A stretch of 64,000 nucleotides of DNA from Alsobacter metallidurans (GTDB lineage: Bacteria; Pseudomonadota; Alphaproteobacteria; Rhizobiales; Beijerinckiaceae), in assembly GCF_014636935.1 (NCBI RefSeq), contig NZ_BMES01000002.1, positions 2,043,148-2,107,147 of the forward strand, given 5' to 3'. Made by a program: the position numbers and the translations under genes. The notes under the pieces were generated by a model. It saw only the letters and a list, made by a program, of their open reading frames with translations, made no database searches and was not told the DNA's origin. This document shows, one piece after another, positions 45,614 through 54,234 of this stretch (position 1 is the first letter of the stretch; every line of letters begins with the position of its first letter).

Positions 45614-46585
45614 ATGAGCGCCCCTGAAGCCGCCCGGTCCGGGCCCTCCCCGTCGGCGCGCAGCTTGGCGAGCGGCCGCGCCGGCGCTCTCGCGGCGCTG
45701 ATCGGCGGCGCGCTCGCGATGGGCGTTTCCCCCCTGTTCGTCAGGCTGGCGAGCGACGCGGGCGTCGGCCCCTTCGCGTCCGCGTTCTGGCGCGTCGCGC
45801 TCGCGCTTCCAGTGCTCTACGGCTGGGCCCTGCTGGAAGAACGCTCCGCCGGCCTGGGCGCGCGGCCGACCTTCACCAAGGCCGCCGTCGTCTCGGGGCT
45901 GCTGTTCGCCGGCGACCTCCTGTTCTGGCACCTCGCCATCCTGAAGACCACCATCGCGAACGCGACGTTCTTCGCCACCACGGCGCCGATCTGGGTGGTG
46001 CTGTTCTCGTGGTTGGCGCTGAAGCAGAAGATCCGGCGCGAGATCGTGGTCGGCATCGCGATCTGCACGCTGGGCGGCGTCGCGCTGATCGGCAACTCGC
46101 TGCAGGTCGATCCCGCCAAGCTGCGCGGCGACCTCATGGGCCTCGCGACCGCGGTGTTCTTCGGGCTGTATTTCATCGCCGTCCAGGCGGCGCGCAAACA
46201 TGCGGGCGCGGCGCGGGTCACCTTCGCGCTGTCCTGCGTCACCAGCGTCATCCTGCTCGCCGCCGCGCTGCTGGCCGGCGATGCGCTCTGGCCCGCCACC
46301 ATGGGCGGCCTCGCGGCGTTGTTCGCGATGTCGTGGCTGAGCCACGCGGGCGGCCAGGGGCTGCTGTCCGTGGCGCTCGGCCGTCTGCCGGCGGTGTTCT
46401 CCTCTCTGGTGATCTTCCTGGAGGCGATCGCTGCCGCCATCGTGGCGTGGATCGCGCTGGGCGAAGCGCTCACGCTGGTGCAGTCTCTGGGCGGCGCCCT
46501 GATCCTGATCGGCATCTGGGTGGCCCGGCCAAGAGCCGAAAAAGCCCGGACCCAAGAAGCCCGAACGCAAGAAGCCCGAACGTAA
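45614..46585 (+). CDS. EamA/DMT-superfamily transporter
   Basis: A 323-residue inner-membrane protein with ten predicted helices in two EamA repeats. The first contains MGVSPLFVRLASDAGVGPFA and FFATTAPIWVVLFSWLAL, the second LSHAGGQGLLSVALGRLPAV and SLVIFLEAIAAAIVAWIALGE. Substrate unknown (drug/metabolite exporter class). The last 16 residues, ending TQEARTQEART, are encoded by a 15-bp tandem repeat in which the stop codon itself arose within one repeat unit. The start at 45614 follows the open frame; a position 60 bp upstream is possible. Confidence 0.88.
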   Translation: MSAPEAARSGPSPSARSLASGRAGALAALIGGALAMGVSPLFVRLASDAGVGPFASAFWRVALALPVLYGWALLEERSAGLGARPTFTKAAVVSGLLFAGDLLFWHLAILKTTIANATFFATTAPIWVVLFSWLALKQKIRREIVVGIAICTLGGVALIGNSLQVDPAKLRGDLMGLATAVFFGLYFIAVQAARKHAGAARVTFALSCVTSVILLAAALLAGDALWPATMGGLAALFAMSWLSHAGGQGLLSVALGRLPAVFSSLVIFLEAIAAAIVAWIALGEALTLVQSLGGALILIGIWVARPRAEKARTQEARTQEART

Positions 46586-46600
46586 GAAGCCCGAACGCAA
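46541..46600 (+). repeat. 15-bp tandem repeat across the 3' end of the EamA gene
   Basis: Four units of consensus GAAGCCCGAACGCAA: 46541-46555 (three mismatches), 46556-46570 (exact), 46571-46585 (one change, CAA to TAA, which is the stop codon) and 46586-46600 (exact). Being a multiple of three, the repeat keeps the frame. Confidence 0.9.
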
Positions 46601-46625
46601 GAGGGCGAATAACAGGGAGATCCCG

Positions 46626-47918
46626 ATGCGTGACGCCGCCGAAACCAGAGCGACCCTGCGAGCCATCTTCGACGCGGCGGTCCGTGCGGCTCACCCCAGC
46701 GATTGCCTTCCGGCGTTTCTCCCAGAGCCTCCCGCCAAGGGGCAGATCATCGTGCTCGCGGCCGGCAAGGCCGCGGCCAGCATGACGGTGGCGGCCGAAC
46801 GGTTCTATCTCGACGAGCGCGGCGTCGCGCCGGCCAGGCTGGCCGGCCTCGCGGTGACGCGCATCGGCTACGGCGAGCCCACCCGGGTCGTCGGCGTGGT
46901 GGAGGCCGGCCATCCGGTTCCGGACGAAGCCGGGCTGGCTGCGGCGCGCAGCACGCTGGCGCTGGCCCAGGCTGCCGGCGAGGACGATCTCGTGCTGGCG
47001 CTGATCTCGGGCGGCGGCTCCGCCAACTGGATCGCCCCGGCGGGCGGGCTCACGCTGGCCGAAAAGCAGGGCCTCACCCGCGCGTTGCTGCGCTCGGGCG
47101 CTTCCATCGGCGAGATCAACACGTTGCGCAAGCGCCTGTCGCTGATCAAGGGCGGCCGCCTAGCCCGCATCGCGGCTCCGGCCCGCATCGTCACGCTGGC
47201 GATCTCGGACGTGCCGGGCGACGACCCCTCCACCATCGCGTCCGGCCCCACCGTCCCAGACCACACCACCATGGCGGACGCGCGCGCCGTGGCGGCGAAA
47301 TACAGGCTCGACCTGCCCCCAGCCGCAAAAGCGCTGCTGGCGGACGACGCCAACGAGACGCCGAAGCCCGGCGATCCCGCCTTCGCGCGCGCCGAATTCG
47401 CCATCGTGGCGACGCCCGCGCAGTCGCTCGCGGCGGCCGCCGAAGCCGCCAAGGCGGCCGGCTACGAGCCGCTGCTGCTGGGCGCGGACCTGGAGGGCGA
47501 GGCGCGCGACGTCGCCCGCGCGCACGCCAAGGAGGCGCTGCGCCTCAAAGCCGCCGGCCAGAAAGCGGCTCTCATCTCGGGGGGCGAGCTCACCGTCACC
47601 ATCAAGGGCGAAGGCCGCGGCGGCCCCAACCAGGAATACGCGCTGGCGCTCGCCCTCGCGCTGGACGGGGAGAGCGGGATCGCCGCGCTGGCGGGCGACA
47701 CGGACGGCACCGACGGCGGCGCCGGCAAGGCGGATGACCCTGCGGGCGCGGTCGTGGACGCCACAACGCTGCGGCGCGCGCGGGACGCCGGCCTGGACGC
47801 TCAGGCCTGCCTGGCCAACAACGATTCCACCGGCTTCTTCGAGACGATTGGCGACCTGCTGCAGCCCGGGCCGACCCGCACCAACGTCAATGACCTGCGC
47901 GTCGTGCTGATCGGTTGA
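46626..47918 (+). CDS. Glycerate 2-kinase (type II glycerate kinase, MOFRL family)
   Basis: A 430-residue kinase that phosphorylates D-glycerate to 2-phosphoglycerate, feeding glyoxylate, serine-cycle or hydroxypyruvate carbon into glycolysis. The N-terminal domain has LAAGKAAASM, EAGHPVPDEAG and LISGGGSANW; the C-terminal MOFRL domain has LISGGELTVTIKGEGRGGPNQE and DGTDGGAGKADDPAGA. The length fits the TtuD/GckA group. RBS CAGGGAGA precedes the ATG. It lies 40 bp after the EamA gene, probably in one transcript, which might hint that the transporter moves a related metabolite. Confidence 0.92.
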   Translation: MRDAAETRATLRAIFDAAVRAAHPSDCLPAFLPEPPAKGQIIVLAAGKAAASMTVAAERFYLDERGVAPARLAGLAVTRIGYGEPTRVVGVVEAGHPVPDEAGLAAARSTLALAQAAGEDDLVLALISGGGSANWIAPAGGLTLAEKQGLTRALLRSGASIGEINTLRKRLSLIKGGRLARIAAPARIVTLAISDVPGDDPSTIASGPTVPDHTTMADARAVAAKYRLDLPPAAKALLADDANETPKPGDPAFARAEFAIVATPAQSLAAAAEAAKAAGYEPLLLGADLEGEARDVARAHAKEALRLKAAGQKAALISGGELTVTIKGEGRGGPNQEYALALALALDGESGIAALAGDTDGTDGGAGKADDPAGAVVDATTLRRARDAGLDAQACLANNDSTGFFETIGDLLQPGPTRTNVNDLRVVLIG

Positions 47919-47992
47919 CAGCGCCCGGCCAGCCTCGCCAAATCGCAGCCGAATCGCGCCCTTCCGGGTTCACTACGGATACGCTCTCGCCC

Positions 47993-48442
47993 ATGTCGAT
48001 ACGACTTTCCGCGCTGCTCGCCGCCGCGCTCGTCTCAACCGTGGCGTTCGCCGCGCCGGCGCGTGCGGACCTGCGACTGTGCAACCTCACCCAGAGCCGC
48101 ATCGGCGTCGCGCTCGGCTATCGGGACGGCCAGGGCTGGCTCTCGGAAGGCTGGTGGAACCTGAAGCCGAACGAGTGCGAGACCATGCTGAAGGGCGGGC
48201 TGGCGGCGCGCTTCTACTACATTTACGCCCAGGATTATGACCGCGGCGGCGAGTGGGGCGGCAAGACGTTCATGTGCACGCGCGACAAGGAATTCACGGT
48301 CCGCGGCATCGAGGATTGCCTGGCGCGCGGCTTCGATCGGGTGGGCTTCTTCGAGATCGACACGGGCGAGCAGAAGAGCTGGACCGTGCAGCTCACCGAC
48401 CCCAGTCGAGCCGCGCCCGCGACCCCGCCGAAGGGCCCCTGA
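47993..48442 (+). CDS. DUF1036 secreted protein
   Basis: A 149-residue exported protein. A signal peptide (LSALLAAALVSTVAFAAPARA) precedes the DUF1036 domain: DLRLCNLTQSRIGVALGYRDG, GWWNLKPNECETML, and a Cys in KTFMCTRDKEF plus IEDCLARG, giving four Cys likely in disulfides. Function unknown; the domain is common in alphaproteobacterial periplasmic proteins. ATG 47993 is chosen for the clean signal peptide. It ends five bases from the convergent hydrolase. Confidence 0.85.
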   Translation: MSIRLSALLAAALVSTVAFAAPARADLRLCNLTQSRIGVALGYRDGQGWLSEGWWNLKPNECETMLKGGLAARFYYIYAQDYDRGGEWGGKTFMCTRDKEFTVRGIEDCLARGFDRVGFFEIDTGEQKSWTVQLTDPSRAAPATPPKGP

Positions 48443-48447
48443 CGCCG

Positions 48448-49422
48448 CTACTCGGCGGCCTGGAGCGCCCGGCGCGCCTCATCTGCCACCCGGTCGATCT
48501 CGCCCAGCACCCGCTCGGTCTCGACGTGGTGCGGCATGTGGCCGACGCCCGGCAGCAGGAACAGCTTCGAGCCGGCGATCTGGCGGCTGATCGCCACCGC
48601 ATGGATCACGGGCGACACGATCTTGTCGGCCTCGCCATGCAGGACGCTGGTCGGAACCGTGATCTCGCCATAGCGCGGAGCTTGCGCCTCCACATGCGCA
48701 TGGAGATCCAGGAGATCCTCTGCGTTGGCCTGGAACTCAGCCGGCCGCAGCAACAGCCGCACCGCGGTGCGCTCCGCGTATTCGGGCGGCGGCGTGTTGG
48801 GCGAGAACACGCCCTTGATCCCGGCGTCCAGCGCCAGCGCGGTTACCGGGGTCGCGATGGAGTAGTTGAAGGCCGGCGCGAACCGCCCGCCCGCCGCGGC
48901 CGAATTGTACCATGCCACGCCTCCCATCCAGGGATGGGTGACGCCCGCCACGAGCACGAGGCCGCTCACCAGGTCCTTGTGGTCCAGCGCGAAGGCGGTC
49001 GCGAGCGCTCCCGACCAGGAATGGCCGACCACCACGGCCCGGTCCACCCCGATATTGCGCAACGCCGCGCGGATCACGTCAGCCTGCCGGGCCGGAGAGG
49101 CCTCGGCGCGCCCTCCCGGGCGGGTCGTCCAGCCATGCCCCGGCCGATCCACCGCGATGACCCGATAGCGTTCGGATAACCGGTCGCCCAGCGCCATCAT
49201 CATGTCGCCCGAGTTGGCCGAGGCGCCATGCAACAGCAGCACCGTGCCGGCTCCGTCGTGAGGGCCACGGTCGACGAGATGGACGGTCGCGCCGGGGACG
49301 CGTACGAGCTTGCCGCGCGGCGGGTATCGGCGATCGATATAGCCGGCCAGCACCGCCGAGGCGGCGGCTGAGGTCAAGGCTACGCCGGCCGTGAGGGCAA
49401 GCGTCTTGGCGAAAAAGTTCAT
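48448..49422 (-). CDS. Alpha/beta-fold hydrolase
   Basis: A 324-residue alpha/beta hydrolase with an N-terminal membrane anchor or signal (MNFFAKTLALTAGVALTSAAA). Visible: oxyanion-hole segment LLLHGASANSGD, DRPGHGWTTRP, nucleophile elbow VGHSWSGALA, and the late acid and His in VLHGEADKIVSP and GVGHMPHHVE. The triad is complete. Substrate unknown; it could be an esterase or a dehalogenase-type enzyme. Convergent with the DUF1036 gene. Confidence 0.87.
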   Translation of the reverse strand: MNFFAKTLALTAGVALTSAAASAVLAGYIDRRYPPRGKLVRVPGATVHLVDRGPHDGAGTVLLLHGASANSGDMMMALGDRLSERYRVIAVDRPGHGWTTRPGGRAEASPARQADVIRAALRNIGVDRAVVVGHSWSGALATAFALDHKDLVSGLVLVAGVTHPWMGGVAWYNSAAAGGRFAPAFNYSIATPVTALALDAGIKGVFSPNTPPPEYAERTAVRLLLRPAEFQANAEDLLDLHAHVEAQAPRYGEITVPTSVLHGEADKIVSPVIHAVAISRQIAGSKLFLLPGVGHMPHHVETERVLGEIDRVADEARRALQAAE

Positions 49423-49517
49423 GAGGCGAAGAACTCCCGGTTCCGACGCTTACGCGCGAGACCCCGGAAAAGGTTCAGGCCGCAGACGCGCCAAATGCCG
49501 CACCGCCGTCCCGAATG

Positions 49518-50114
49518 TCAGAGGCTGGTTTCGCCCACGTCCGGCTCAAGGCTCTGAACAGCTTTCTTCACGTCGGCCAGAAACGGGTTCACGGCCAGCG
49601 CCTTGCGGAACACCTCATAGGCCTGCTTCCTGTCGCCGTTGGATTGCAGGATGATCCCCAAGCCCGAAAGCGCGCCGAAGTGGCGGGGCTCGCGTGACAG
49701 CGTCTCGCGCAGGTCCGCCATGGAACGCGTCATGTCGCCCATCATGAAGAACACCGTCGCGCGCTTGTTCCAGGCCTCCGCCCAATTGGGCTGCAGCGCG
49801 ATCGCTCGGTCGAGGAGCTCGATCGCGAGCGGCTGGTCGTCCTGCGCGGCCTCCATGGCCCGGCTGAGCAGGAGGTCGGCCGTGTCGCTGCCGGAGCGCA
49901 TCCAGCGCCGCTGGATGCTGGCCACGATGCCTTTGGCCTCGCTCTCGTCCGTCGTGCGGGCGAGCCGCTCATAAAGATCGCCAAGGCTGGCGGCCCGGGG
50001 AGGCGGCGGCGCCTCGGCCTTTTTGGGCGCCGGCTGCGGCGGGGCCGCAAGGGCGGCGTCGCCCAGGATGGCGAGGCTCAGGCCGGAGAGCAGGAAGATC
50101 CGGATCGCGCGCAT
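49518..50114 (-). CDS. Exported TPR-repeat protein
   Basis: A 198-residue protein with a signal peptide (IFLLSGLSLAILGDAALAA), a Pro/Lys-rich linker, and about three tetratricopeptide repeats (residues 75-185; for example NWAEAWNKRATVFFMMGDMTRS and HFGALSGLGIILQSNGDRKQA). It is expected in the periplasm as an interaction scaffold, with no enzyme motif. It lies between L36 and the alpha/beta hydrolase on the same strand, separated by about 95 and 145 bp, so cotranscription is uncertain. Confidence 0.82.
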   Translation of the reverse strand: MRAIRIFLLSGLSLAILGDAALAAPPQPAPKKAEAPPPPRAASLGDLYERLARTTDESEAKGIVASIQRRWMRSGSDTADLLLSRAMEAAQDDQPLAIELLDRAIALQPNWAEAWNKRATVFFMMGDMTRSMADLRETLSREPRHFGALSGLGIILQSNGDRKQAYEVFRKALAVNPFLADVKKAVQSLEPDVGETSL

Positions 50115-50175
50115 CCGGTCAACATAAGGCTCGGACCCGGCCTGTCAAAGGCCCCGCTGTCGCAGCCGGCCGCAA

Positions 50176-50210
50176 ACGAACGAAAACAGGGCGCAGAGGC
50201 TGCGCCCTGT
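50176..50210 (-). terminator. Rho-independent terminator of rpmJ
   Basis: Perfect 11-base arms ACAGGGCGCAG and CTGCGCCCTGT with a three-base loop. The minus strand continues TTTTCGTTCGTTT. It lies 46 bp after the L36 stop. Confidence 0.85.
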
Positions 50211-50256
50211 TCGACGGATCACAATGAAAGCCGGCCCGGAGGCCAGCCGCCAGGGC

Positions 50257-50382
50257 TCAGCCCTGGCGCGCCTTGTAGCGCTTCTGGGTCTTGTTGATGA
50301 TGTAGACGCGGCCCTTGCGGCGCACGATTTGGTTGTCGCGGTGACGCTCGCGCAGCGACTTGAGAGAGTTGCGGATCTTCAT
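50257..50382 (-). CDS. rpmJ: 50S ribosomal protein L36 (cysteine-free form)
   Basis: A 41-residue, very basic protein. It starts [20 protein letters not shown], continues [20 protein letters not shown], and ends with a single Gly. It matches the YkgO-like L36 with the C-terminal extension. The zinc-binding Cys/His set of classical L36 is absent, so this is the zinc-independent form normal for many alphaproteobacteria. It is followed by a strong terminator and preceded by a 275-bp region shared with the divergent beta-oxidation gene. Confidence 0.93.
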   Translation of the reverse strand: MKIRNSLKSLRERHRDNQIVRRKGRVYIINKTQKRYKARQG

Positions 50383-50454
50383 CGGTCCAGTCTCGCTTCA
50401 AACGGTCGCGCGGAACGACCTGAATGGGTCTAGGATTTGCGCGGGCACGAAGTA

Positions 50455-50466
50455 AACCACGTGGTT
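50455..50466. repeat. 12-bp palindrome upstream of rpmJ
   Basis: AACCACGTGGTT, a perfect palindrome, 73-84 bases upstream of the L36 start in the rpmJ/fad intergenic region. On the minus strand it overlaps a TTTACT sequence that could be a -35 element. A possible operator; the regulator is unknown. Confidence 0.4.
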
Positions 50467-50657
50467 CTGCGGCCCACGCGCCCTTCGGTGTTGGTGAATA
50501 GTCCATCCTTGGGCGGGTTTCAAGTCAGGCAGGGTGGAAACCTGCGTCTGGGATCGTATTTCCACACCGGCTCCAAACCGCCTGCGGGCTCACGAGGGCT
50601 TCCAGCCCCGCGTCCCCACCTCTAGGATCGCGCAAAACCGATCAGCGAGGACGCCCC

Positions 50658-52757
50658 ATGAGCAGCGCCGCCCCCCACGGCCCCGTCACGACCCGCCGCG
50701 AGGGCGACGTCACGCTGATCCTGGTGGACAGCCCGCCCGTGAACGCCCTGTCGCAGGCTGTGCGCGCCGGACTGCTGGAGGCCGTGAAGGCCGCGGCCGC
50801 CGACGCTGGTGTCAAAGCCATCGTGCTTGCGTGCGAGGGCCGCACGTTTATCGCCGGCGCCGACATTCGCGAATTCGGCAAGCCGCCGCTCGCGCCCGGC
50901 CTGTCGGAAGTTCTGTCCGCGATCGAAAGCTGCGCGAAGCCCGTCGTCGCCGCGATCCACGGCACGGCGCTGGGCGGCGGCTTCGAGGTCGCGCTCAGTT
51001 GCCATGGCCGCATCGCCGACAAGGGCGCGGCGGTCGGCCTGCCGGAAGTGAAGCTCGGCATCATCCCCGGCGCGGGTGGAACGCAGCGCACGCCGCGCCT
51101 CGCCGGGCCGGTCGCCGCGCTGGAAATGATCTCGTCCGGCAAGCCCGTGAAAGCCGCCCAGGCCAAGGCGATGGGCCTGCTGGACTCCGTCGCGTCGGGC
51201 GACCTGCGCGCCGAAGCGATCACGCTCGCCCGCGCGCTGTCGGGCAAGCCGCTGCGTCGGACGGGCGAACTTGCCGTGCCGGCGTTCGACCATGCGGCGT
51301 TCAACAAGGTCGCGGCCACCGTCATCGGCAAGGCGCGCGGCCAACTCTCGCCCGTGCGCGCCGTGGAGGCCGTTCGGCTCGCCACGACGACGGCAATCGG
51401 CGAAGGCCTGGCGGCCGAGCGCGCGATCTTCACCGAACTGGTCGGCTCCGACCAGGCCAAGGCGCTTCGCTACGCGTTCTTCTCCGAGCGCGAGGTGCAG
51501 CGCGTCCCGCACCTGGAGGGCGTCTCTCCCCGCAAGGTCGAAACCGTCGGGGTGATCGGAGCCGGCACCATGGGGGCCGGCATCGCGGTGTCGCTGCTCG
51601 ACGCCGGGCTGCGCGTCACCGTGGTGGAAACCAGCACGGCCGCCGTCGGGGCGGGTTGGGACCGCATTGCCGGCCTCTATGCGAGGGCGCTCAAATCCGG
51701 CCGCATCGATGAGGCCGGCAAGGACGAGCGGCTCTCGCGACTGACCGTCTCGGAGGATTTCGGCGACCTCGCCGGGTGCGACCTCGTGATCGAGGCTGCC
51801 TTCGAGGAGATGGGCGTAAAGAAGGAGATCTTCGGCCGGCTTGGAGCCGTCGCTCAGGCCGTCGCCGTGCTCGCCACCAACACGTCCTACCTGGACGTGA
51901 ACGAGATCGCGCAGGCCTCGGGGCGCCCCGCCGACGTGATCGGGCTGCACTTCTTCTCGCCCGCCAACATCATGCGGCTCGTCGAGGTGGTCGAGGGCGC
52001 GGCGAGCGCCCCCGATGCGGTCGCGACCGGCGTCGCGCTCGCCCGTCGGCTCGGCAAGCTGCCGGTCACCTGCGGGGTGTGCGACGGCTTCGTCGGCAAC
52101 CGCATCCTGGCGACGTGGCGGCAGATCACCGACTTCGCGCTGGAGGACGGCGCGCTCCCCGCAGAGGTCGACGCCGCCCTGGAAGGCTACGGCATGGCGA
52201 TGGGTCCGTTCGCGGTGGCTGATCTCGCCGGCCTCGACATCGGCGCCGCGCGCCGCAAGCGCCTCGCGCCGACGCGCGACCCGAAAGCCCGCTACGGAGG
52301 AACCGTAGCCGATCGCCTGTGTGCGCTGGGCCGCTTCGGCCAGAAGACCGGGGCCGGCTACTATCGCTACGTGGACGGCAAGCGGCAGGTCGACCCCGAG
52401 GTGACCGCGATCGTCCAGTCCGTCTCGGCGGAGCTCGGCCGCCCTCGCGAGCCGTTCGACCCGGATCGGCTCGTTCGGCAGGTGCGCGCCGCCATGGCGA
52501 ACGAGGGAGCCAAGATCCTGGCCGAAAAGATCGTCCCGCGCGCGCTCGACATCGACATGGTGCTGCTGCACGGCTACGGCTTCCCGGCCTGGCGTGGCGG
52601 CCCGATGTTCGAGGCCGACCTTGTCGGCCTTCCGACCATCCTGGCCGACATGCGCGAGATCCATGCCGCCTTCGGGCATGGGTGGGAGCCGGCCGAACTG
52701 CTGGTTGAACTGGCCGGGAGCGGCGGCTCCTTCGGTTCTCACCAACGCTCGGGGTAA
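50658..52757 (+). CDS. 3-hydroxyacyl-CoA dehydrogenase / enoyl-CoA hydratase fusion (FadB/FadJ-like)
   Basis: A 699-residue two-domain beta-oxidation enzyme. The N-terminal crotonase domain has GADIREFGKPP and LGGGFEVALSCHGRIADKGA with GLPEVKLGIIPGAGGTQR, carrying both Glu of the hydratase site. The C-terminal dehydrogenase starts at about residue 295 with VGVIGAGTMGAGIAVSLLDAG, then GLHFFSPANIMRLVEVV and DGFVGNRI. It hydrates enoyl-CoA and oxidises 3-hydroxyacyl-CoA. No thiolase gene is adjacent. An RBS (GCGAGGACG) precedes ATG 50658. Confidence 0.93.
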   Translation: MSSAAPHGPVTTRREGDVTLILVDSPPVNALSQAVRAGLLEAVKAAAADAGVKAIVLACEGRTFIAGADIREFGKPPLAPGLSEVLSAIESCAKPVVAAIHGTALGGGFEVALSCHGRIADKGAAVGLPEVKLGIIPGAGGTQRTPRLAGPVAALEMISSGKPVKAAQAKAMGLLDSVASGDLRAEAITLARALSGKPLRRTGELAVPAFDHAAFNKVAATVIGKARGQLSPVRAVEAVRLATTTAIGEGLAAERAIFTELVGSDQAKALRYAFFSEREVQRVPHLEGVSPRKVETVGVIGAGTMGAGIAVSLLDAGLRVTVVETSTAAVGAGWDRIAGLYARALKSGRIDEAGKDERLSRLTVSEDFGDLAGCDLVIEAAFEEMGVKKEIFGRLGAVAQAVAVLATNTSYLDVNEIAQASGRPADVIGLHFFSPANIMRLVEVVEGAASAPDAVATGVALARRLGKLPVTCGVCDGFVGNRILATWRQITDFALEDGALPAEVDAALEGYGMAMGPFAVADLAGLDIGAARRKRLAPTRDPKARYGGTVADRLCALGRFGQKTGAGYYRYVDGKRQVDPEVTAIVQSVSAELGRPREPFDPDRLVRQVRAAMANEGAKILAEKIVPRALDIDMVLLHGYGFPAWRGGPMFEADLVGLPTILADMREIHAAFGHGWEPAELLVELAGSGGSFGSHQRSG

Positions 52758-52767
52758 GGCGCTGGCG

Positions 52768-53313
52768 CTAGGTCTTGGCGTCGCCTTCCATGGCGGGAAC
52801 GCCCTCGGCGGCAGATCCGAGCCGGCGCTGCATGATCACCTGGTCCAGCCAGCGCCCGTGCTTGTAGCCGACGTCGCGCACAACGCCGGCGTTCAGGAAG
52901 CCGAGCGCCCGGTGCAGCGCGATCGAGCCTGTCGACGAACTGTCGCCGATCACCCCGACCATTTGCCGAAACCCCTGCCGCTCGCAATGCGCGATCAGCG
53001 ACGAAAGCAGCGCCCGGCCCACGCCCCGCCCCTGAACCTCGGGGGCGACATAGATCGAATCTTCCACCGTGAACCGGTAGGCGGGCCGCGGCCGATACGC
53101 CGAAGCATAGGCGTAGCCTACGATCCGGTCGTCTGCCTCGGCCACCAGATAGGGGTAGCCGGCCGCGAGCAACTCGCGGCGACGCCGCGCCATCTCGGCC
53201 TCGTCCGGCGGATCGATCTCAAACGACGCCGTGCCGTTCAGGACGGCATGCGAGTAGATCGCGGTGATGTCGGGCAGGTCGCGATCTTCGGACGGGCGGA
53301 CGATGGAGGTCAT
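52768..53313 (-). CDS. GNAT N-acetyltransferase (phosphinothricin acetyltransferase-like)
   Basis: A 181-residue GNAT enzyme. It begins MTSIVRPSEDRDLPDITAIY and has the acetyl-CoA loop VQGRGVGRALLSSLIAHCE, then GVIGDSSSTGSIALHRALGF and DQVIMQRRL. This layout matches the Pat/Bar/YncA subgroup, which acetylates phosphinothricin, methionine sulfoximine or similar amino acids. The natural substrate is unknown. ATG 53313 gives the family start; the in-frame sequence upstream lacks similarity. Confidence 0.87.
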   Translation of the reverse strand: MTSIVRPSEDRDLPDITAIYSHAVLNGTASFEIDPPDEAEMARRRRELLAAGYPYLVAEADDRIVGYAYASAYRPRPAYRFTVEDSIYVAPEVQGRGVGRALLSSLIAHCERQGFRQMVGVIGDSSSTGSIALHRALGFLNAGVVRDVGYKHGRWLDQVIMQRRLGSAAEGVPAMEGDAKT

Positions 53314-53390
53314 TCGGGGGCTCGGCTTCTGCCTGTCCTTTGTGGCGCCATCCGGCTGCGGGCGAAAGCCGCTCCAGTTGCGCCGCAACG

Positions 53391-53419
53391 AAAAAGGCCC
53401 CGGGGGTTGCCCCGGGGCC
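53391..53419 (-). terminator. Rho-independent terminator of the Bax-inhibitor-1 gene
   Basis: Ten-base perfect arms GGCCCCGGGG and CCCCGGGGCC with a four-base loop. The minus strand continues with TTTTT. It lies 30 bp after the YccA-family gene. Confidence 0.85.
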
Positions 53420-53448
53420 TCACTTCAAGGCCGTTGCAGCCCGTCCGT

Positions 53449-54234
53449 TTAGTTGTTCCGCTGACCCATCAGGGAGAGCAGGAACTGGAACATGTTGATG
53501 AAGTTCAGGTACAGCGACAGGGCGCCCATGATGGAGGCCTTGCCGGCCATGGTCTGGTCGTGGCCGACCACGTCGTACTCTTCCTTCAGGCGCTGCGTGT
53601 CCCAGGCGGTCAAGCCGGCGAAGATGCCGACGCCCACGAGGTTGATCACGAACTGCAGCGCGCCGCTCTGGAAGAAGATGTTGGCCAGGCTCGCGATGAT
53701 CAGGCCGAAGAGGCCCATCACCAGGAACGAACCCATCGCCGAGAGGCTACGCTTGGTGGTGTAGCCATACAGCGAGAGCGCGCCGAACGAGGCCGCCGTG
53801 ATGAACAGCGTCTGCACGATGCTGCCCATCTTGAACACGAGGAAGATCGTGCTCAGCGACAGACCCATCACGGTCGCGAAAGCCCAGAAGGTGCCCATCA
53901 GGGCGCCCATGCTCATCCGTTCGAAGCGGAACGAGAGAAAGAACACGAAGCCGAGCGGCGCCAGCATCACCAGCCACTTCAGCGGGCTGAGATAGAGCGC
54001 GGCGCCAAAGCCGGTCAGGTAGATGGAACGGCCGATCGGATAGGCGGTCGGCACGGACGATACGGCGGCCATGTAGGTCCCGAGCGCCACGAGCGCCGAG
54101 ATCGCAAGCGCGATCGTCATGTGGTTGTAGATGCCGAGCATATAGGCGCGCAGGCCCTGGTCGTACTCGGCGACGCCAGCCCGGCCGGCGACGGGCCCGA
54201 ACTGGGAATAGGCGTTGCGGTCATAGTTCGACAT
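53449..54234 (-). CDS. Bax inhibitor-1/YccA family membrane protein
   Basis: A 261-residue protein with about seven helices. The N-terminal soluble stretch MSNYDRNAYSQFGPVAGRAG is followed by VAEYDQGLRAYMLGIYNHMT. The core carries AFATVMGLSLSTIFLVFK and the conserved C-terminal DTQRLKEEYD (in TAWDTQRLKEEYD), whose Asp belongs to the di-Asp pH sensor of the family. It is linked to the FtsH quality-control system or calcium leak in other bacteria. RBS GAGGACGCAC. TTGACA at 54371-54376 (minus) may be its -35, though no good -10 is seen. Confidence 0.92.
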   Translation of the reverse strand: MSNYDRNAYSQFGPVAGRAGVAEYDQGLRAYMLGIYNHMTIALAISALVALGTYMAAVSSVPTAYPIGRSIYLTGFGAALYLSPLKWLVMLAPLGFVFFLSFRFERMSMGALMGTFWAFATVMGLSLSTIFLVFKMGSIVQTLFITAASFGALSLYGYTTKRSLSAMGSFLVMGLFGLIIASLANIFFQSGALQFVINLVGVGIFAGLTAWDTQRLKEEYDVVGHDQTMAGKASIMGALSLYLNFINMFQFLLSLMGQRNN

